Source of the DNA: Dyadobacter sp. CY343 | GTDB lineage: Bacteria > Bacteroidota > Bacteroidia > Cytophagales > Spirosomataceae | NCBI RefSeq assembly: GCF_021390335.1 | Contig: NZ_JAJUXK010000010.1 | Location: 124,001 to 188,000 of the forward strand | Direction of reading: 5' to 3' | DNA length: 64,000 nucleotides | Shown here: piece by piece, positions 60,373 to 64,000 of the stretch | Layout: each line of letters starts with the position of its first letter | How positions within the stretch are numbered: position 1 is the first letter of the stretch | The notes under the pieces: generated by a model | Seen by the model: only the letters and a program-made list of their open reading frames with translations | The model's database searches: none | Told to the model about the DNA's origin: nothing | Translations under genes and position numbers: made by a program

Positions 60373-61374
60373 TTGGAAAACGGGCTGGACACTTTTACGG
60401 GCAATCTGAATAAATGGGGGAACGAAGGAATTCCGTTTGTTTTTCTTGTGGATTACAAGATGCAAAAGCCGCTGGCCTGGAAGCTGACCGACATTGATCC
60501 ATCGGAAGTAATGTTCGATCTGAATGGTTTTTCTAATCAAAAACGCAAGGTTGACAGCTTTTTAGGAGATTTTTCTTTCCGTAAATCGCCTATATCTTTT
60601 GAGGAATACGAGCCTAAGTTTAATCACGTGATCGGCAATATCAGGGCTGGAAACTCATTTTTGCTGAATTTGTCTGTACCGACGCCGATTGAAACCAGTC
60701 TGACTTTAAAGGAAATATTTGAATACAGCGACGCGCCTTACCGGTTTTGGCTGAAAGATCAGTTTGTCTGTTTTTCACCCGAAATATTTGTCAGAATCAG
60801 TGGAAACCGTATTTCTTCTTTTCCGATGAAAGGCACGATCGATGCTTCGGTGCCGGATGCTGAAAATGTGATATTATCCGATTTTAAAGAAGCTGCGGAA
60901 CATGCGACGATTGTGGATCTGATCCGGAACGATTTGAGTATGGTGGCGGAGAAAGTTTGGGTGGAAAGGTATCGTTACATTGAAAAAGTGCAGGCTTACG
61001 ATAAAACGCTTTTGCAGGTCAGCTCGGAAGTAGCAGGCATTTTGCCAGACAGTTTTGCTGCTAATTACGGCGATTTATTACTGCGCTTACTTCCGGCTGG
61101 ATCGATAACCGGTGCGCCGAAGCCGAGTACTTTAAAGATTATCGAAGAGGTAGAAGGCTATGATAGAGGCTATTACACCGGCATTATGGGTTATTTTGAC
61201 GGTGCAAATTTTGAGAGCGCTGTGATGATCCGTTTTATTGAAGATCAAAATGGAAAAATGGTTTTCAAAAGTGGCGGCGGGATTACGGCCCTGAGTAATG
61301 CGCGAGGCGAGTACCAGGAATTAATTGATAAGGTTTATCTCCCATTCAACCATATCCCGCATGTTGTGTATTGA
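60373..61374 (+). CDS. pabB: Aminodeoxychorismate synthase component I
   Basis: 333 residues. Chorismate-binding domain with AGNSFLLNLSVPTPIE, FPMKGTIDASVPD, VDLIRNDLSMVAEKVWVERY and LPAGSITGAPKPSTLKIIEE. It makes 4-amino-4-deoxychorismate from chorismate for folate. It lacks the long N-terminal domain of TrpE, a common short form in Bacteroidota. The frame is blocked by a stop at 60352-60354, so the start must be near 60373 (TTG); no ATG fits, and homologue length agrees. The next gene begins before its stop, within the last codons, so the pair is coupled. Confidence 0.9.
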   Translation: MENGLDTFTGNLNKWGNEGIPFVFLVDYKMQKPLAWKLTDIDPSEVMFDLNGFSNQKRKVDSFLGDFSFRKSPISFEEYEPKFNHVIGNIRAGNSFLLNLSVPTPIETSLTLKEIFEYSDAPYRFWLKDQFVCFSPEIFVRISGNRISSFPMKGTIDASVPDAENVILSDFKEAAEHATIVDLIRNDLSMVAEKVWVERYRYIEKVQAYDKTLLQVSSEVAGILPDSFAANYGDLLLRLLPAGSITGAPKPSTLKIIEEVEGYDRGYYTGIMGYFDGANFESAVMIRFIEDQNGKMVFKSGGGITALSNARGEYQELIDKVYLPFNHIPHVVY

Positions 61375-61954
61375 AACGATTTGTGTAGAGAACCGCGAAC
61401 TGAAAAATCTGGCCTACCATGAAGCCAGATTGAACAGAACGCGTCAGGAACTTTGGGGTTACCAGGATCGATGGGACTTGTCCGAAATGTTAGAAATTCC
61501 TGATTTTGTGGATGATAGTATACATAAATGCAGGGTGGCTTACGACCTGAAAATTGACAATATCAAATGGGAGCCACACGTTGGGCGGCAAATCACTAAG
61601 CTGCGGAGGGTTTATCACAATAGCGTTGATTACAGTTATAAATACGACCAGCGAGAGGAGCTGAATACACTATTTGCGCAACGCGAAGACGCAGACGAAA
61701 TTCTGATCATCAAAAATGGCTGGGTAACAGATGCGTATTATTATAATGTAGCTTTCAGTGACGGAACCGGCTGGTATACGCCGACAACTTACCTGTTGCC
61801 GGGCACGCAAAGAGCTTTTTTACTCGACCAGGGTATTATCCAGGAGCGTGAGATTTCTGAAACCGATATTTTTACATTCGATTCAGTGAAGCTTTTCAAT
61901 GCATTGGTTAACTGGGAAAAGGCGCCTGTGATTGATGTGAGGATGATTGACTAA
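61361..61954 (+). CDS. PLP-dependent class IV aminotransferase (4-amino-4-deoxychorismate lyase-like)
   Basis: 197 residues from ATG 61361, overlapping pabB by 14 bp. It matches the aminotransferase class IV fold: Lys in YSYKYDQREELN as probable PLP lysine, ADEILIIKNGWVTDAYYYNV in the following motif, and TYLLPGTQRAFLL at the end. With pabB it suggests PabC (release of pyruvate to give p-aminobenzoate). It is short compared with E. coli PabC (269 residues), as often seen for Bacteroidota. Confidence 0.85.
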   Translation: MLCIETICVENRELKNLAYHEARLNRTRQELWGYQDRWDLSEMLEIPDFVDDSIHKCRVAYDLKIDNIKWEPHVGRQITKLRRVYHNSVDYSYKYDQREELNTLFAQREDADEILIIKNGWVTDAYYYNVAFSDGTGWYTPTTYLLPGTQRAFLLDQGIIQEREISETDIFTFDSVKLFNALVNWEKAPVIDVRMID

Positions 61955-61994
61955 TGCCTGTTTAATTTCAATGCAAAATTGTAAATTTGATCTT

Positions 61995-62198
61995 ATGGAC
62001 ATGCAAGCTGAAAAAATCGAACTGGCTAAGAGGCTGTTAGATACGGAAGACGAAAAGATCATTGATGCAGTAAAATCTATATTCAGGAATTTTGATGATT
62101 CCAATGAATGGTCCGATTTGCCTGAGAAGGTGATTTTGGATGTTAAAGAATCCTTGAAGCAAATAGAGCTCGGACAGGGTATTTCTCACACCTTTTGA
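61995..62198 (+). CDS. Antitoxin-like small protein without a partner
   Basis: 67 residues from ATG 61995, charged and helical: ELAKRLLDTEDEKIIDAVKS, then SDLPEKVILDVKESLKQIEL GQG. The layout, a short N-helix, a DLP loop and a helix with the pattern of ParD/RelB-like antitoxins, is common in Bacteroidota before a RelE/ParE toxin. Directly downstream only a ~28-codon toxin tail remains. An orphan antitoxin may still act as a small repressor. Upstream frame to 61947 is not needed. Confidence 0.65.
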   Translation: MDMQAEKIELAKRLLDTEDEKIIDAVKSIFRNFDDSNEWSDLPEKVILDVKESLKQIELGQGISHTF

Positions 62199-62281
62199 TT
62201 TACAAAACTACTAAAACGCATCTTCTTGTGTTGGCTGTATTTGATACGCGCCAGCATCCTAAAAAGAAGCGGATTTACTAG
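62198..62281 (+). pseudogene. C-terminal remnant of a RelE/ParE-family toxin
   Basis: The frame reads IYKTTKTHLLVLAVFDTRQH and PKKKRIY to a stop at 62279-62281. This is the last strand and tail of RelE/ParE-type toxins (typically ...VTxVFDTRQNPxK...). The rest of the toxin is missing between it and the antitoxin stop, so the toxin is deleted. It lies 22 bp before priA. Confidence 0.6.
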
Positions 62282-62303
62282 TTTCCTCCATTCCAATAAT
62301 TAT

Positions 62304-64000
62304 ATGACCTCTTTTTTTGAGGAAGAAACCACGCTTTTTGTTGATTTGATTTTGCCGGTTCCGGTGCCTTCGTTATTTACTTATCGGGTTCCGCGCGAGC
62401 TGAGCGGGCTTGTGAAAGTGGGTGCGCGGGTGATTGTTCAGTTTGGTAAAAAAAGGGTGATTACTGCGGTTATTGCAAAAATCCACTCGACGCCACCGCC
62501 GCAGTACCAGGCGAAATACATCATGGAACTGCTTGACGAGCAACCTATTGTTACTAACCACCAGCTCGAACTATTCAAGTGGGTAGCGGAATATTATCTG
62601 TGTAATATCGGTGAAGTACTCAATGTAGCCTTGCCTGCGGGATTGAAAATTACGAGTCAGTCGCGAATACAATTAAACCCTGAGTTTGAATATGAGGATC
62701 TTTTAACGGATCAGGAAGCGATTGTAATTGAGGAGATCAAAAAACATCAGACACTCTCATACGAAGAGGTGGAGCGGCTGCTGCAAAAGTCAAATATCAC
62801 ATCTATAATTAAGTCACTTGTAGGCAAACGGGCGGTGATCCTTTACGAGGAAGTGAAGGAAAGGTACAAGCCGAAAGTTGTCAAAAAAATCAGGCTGAAA
62901 AGCGCTTACCTGAGTAATGAAGCGCTGAATGCACTGGCAGGTTCGCTGGAAAAGAACCAGAAACAGCAGGATATTCTGCTTAAATACCTCAGTTTTATTC
63001 CGGTTTACAATAACCCCGATCTCAATCAAAAGGGTTTGGATAAGTCTGTTTTCGGCGGCGACGATTCAATTTCTGCTTCGTCGTTGAATACATTAATTAA
63101 AAAAGGAGTTTTTGAGCAGTTTGAAATATTCATTTCCCGGTTTGAAGAAATTCCCGCTGGGAGTACCACAGCAATTACTTTAACCGAGACCCAAACAGAG
63201 GCAGTCGCGCAGATTCAGGAGCATTTTAAACAAAAAGAAGTAGTACTCCTGCACGGGATTACCGGTAGTGGCAAAACCGAAGTATACATCGACCTGATCC
63301 GTCAAGTGCTCGAAAGCGGCTCACAGGTACTTTTTCTACTTCCTGAAATTGCATTAACTACGCAGATTGTAGTGCGGTTGAAGAAGGTTTTCGGAGATGT
63401 AATGGGTATTTATCATTCCAAATTCTCTGACAACGAGCGGGTTGAGGTTTGGAAGGGAATATTAGATGGGAAGTTTCAGTTCGTGGTCGGTGTGCGCTCC
63501 GCTATTTTTCTTCCCTTTGATAATCTGGGGTTGATTATCGTGGACGAAGAGCACGAATCTTCCTATAAACAACACGATCCCGCGCCGCGCTATAATGCCC
63601 GCGATGTGGCGGTGATTATGTCGTACATGCACAACGGAAAAACGCTTCTTGGCTCTGCAACTCCTTCACTGGAAAGCTATTATCACGCCACGAGCGGCAG
63701 GTATGGATTGGTAGAAATGAAGCAGCGTTTCGGAAATGCCGCATTGCCGACTTTTGAATTAATTGATATTAAAAAAGAGAAAAAGCAGAAGAAGATGAAA
63801 AATGAGTTTTCGTCTGTTTTGATCGAACATTTGCAGCATAACCTCAAACACAAAGAGCAAACGATCCTTTTCCAAAATCGCCGCGGGTATTCGCCCTATA
63901 TGCAATGCGAGGAATGCAACTGGATTTCTGAGTGTGCAAATTGCGACGTAAGCTTGACTTACCACATGAAAGTCAGTGAGTTACGTTGTCACTATTGCGG
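62304..64000 (+). CDS. priA: Primosomal protein N' (replication restart helicase), 3' end missing
   Basis: 565 codons are present; the rest lies beyond the window. The start ATG 62304 is near the toxin remnant. The N-terminal DNA-binding part (LFVDLILPVPVPSLFTYRVP, then NHQLELFKWVAEYYLCNIGE VLN) is typical. Walker A LLHGITGSGKTEVYIDLI is near residue 315 and the DEEH box IIVDEEHESSYKQHD near 412. Zinc-binding cysteines CEECNWISECANCD and CHYCG come at the cut end. PriA restarts stalled replication forks by loading DnaB. Confidence 0.96.
   Translation, partial: MTSFFEEETTLFVDLILPVPVPSLFTYRVPRELSGLVKVGARVIVQFGKKRVITAVIAKIHSTPPPQYQAKYIMELLDEQPIVTNHQLELFKWVAEYYLCNIGEVLNVALPAGLKITSQSRIQLNPEFEYEDLLTDQEAIVIEEIKKHQTLSYEEVERLLQKSNITSIIKSLVGKRAVILYEEVKERYKPKVVKKIRLKSAYLSNEALNALAGSLEKNQKQQDILLKYLSFIPVYNNPDLNQKGLDKSVFGGDDSISASSLNTLIKKGVFEQFEIFISRFEEIPAGSTTAITLTETQTEAVAQIQEHFKQKEVVLLHGITGSGKTEVYIDLIRQVLESGSQVLFLLPEIALTTQIVVRLKKVFGDVMGIYHSKFSDNERVEVWKGILDGKFQFVVGVRSAIFLPFDNLGLIIVDEEHESSYKQHDPAPRYNARDVAVIMSYMHNGKTLLGSATPSLESYYHATSGRYGLVEMKQRFGNAALPTFELIDIKKEKKQKKMKNEFSSVLIEHLQHNLKHKEQTILFQNRRGYSPYMQCEECNWISECANCDVSLTYHMKVSELRCHYC

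Overview
The window looks like a chromosome segment of a Bacteroidota bacterium, probably Cytophagales and close to Dyadobacter or Spirosoma. This is judged from protein style alone: a DUF2490 porin-like protein, a Tgt lacking the zinc cysteines, a PduO-type adenosyltransferase, a YpdA reductase, many lipoproteins with short lipobox signals, and a Bacteroidota-type promoter (TTG-N20-TATTTTTG) ahead of an OmpA gene. Both edges cut genes: an AraC-family regulator on the left and priA on the right.

Layout. 0-20.6 kb is ordinary chromosome: AraC regulator, ilvE, cobalamin adenosyltransferase, queA, a three-gene FecCD-type ABC importer (binding protein, permease, ATPase), two GT39-like membrane glycosyltransferases, a coupled NTF2/GNAT/nitrilase trio, a surface protein with a YadA-like head and an S74 chaperone domain, a lipoprotein hydrolase, a membrane protein with a regulator-like N-domain, a DUF2490 protein and a secreted six-hairpin glycosidase. 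A fragment of cytochrome oxidase subunit I (about 20.1-20.3 kb) lies just outside the mobile element.

20.96-39.35 kb is an integrative mobilizable element of about 18 kb inserted in the 3' half of a tRNA-Asn gene. It is bounded by 121/137-bp direct repeats that include the tRNA 3' end and its terminator. Its backbone is a tyrosine integrase, an excisionase-like HTH protein, a primase/helicase, a TOPRIM primase, a MobC-like protein and a relaxase. No type IV secretion genes are visible, so it would need a helper. An iteron-like TGATGAG cluster lies between the two replication genes and a candidate oriT precedes the mob genes. Cargo 1 (24.4-29.5 kb) is a run of small lipoproteins, with a duplicated two-gene module, a Kazal-domain lipoprotein and a PD40-repeat lipoprotein. 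Cargo 2 (34.7-39.0 kb) is an AbiE-like winged-helix/nucleotidyltransferase pair, divergent from a large coiled-coil membrane protein and a PD-(D/E)XK-like protein. This AT-rich block is the best candidate for an undescribed (possibly anti-phage) system. The element also carries a decayed HigBA module.

39.4-45.7 kb returns to chromosome: a small conserved protein, rsmG, a GT2 glycosyltransferase, tgt, an OmpA-family protein and glf. 45.8-54.7 kb is a tightly overlapping polysaccharide operon: a Wzc-like tyrosine kinase, neuB, neuC and neuA for CMP-sialic acid, a GT-B-like transferase, a Wzy-like polymerase and a glycosyltransferase. No flippase or recognisable sialyltransferase is present. 55-64 kb holds dnaG, a DUF4136 lipoprotein, a YtxH protein, a BNR/Ycf48-like secreted protein, ypdA, pabB plus a class IV aminotransferase (folate branch), an antitoxin with a truncated toxin remnant, and the start of priA.
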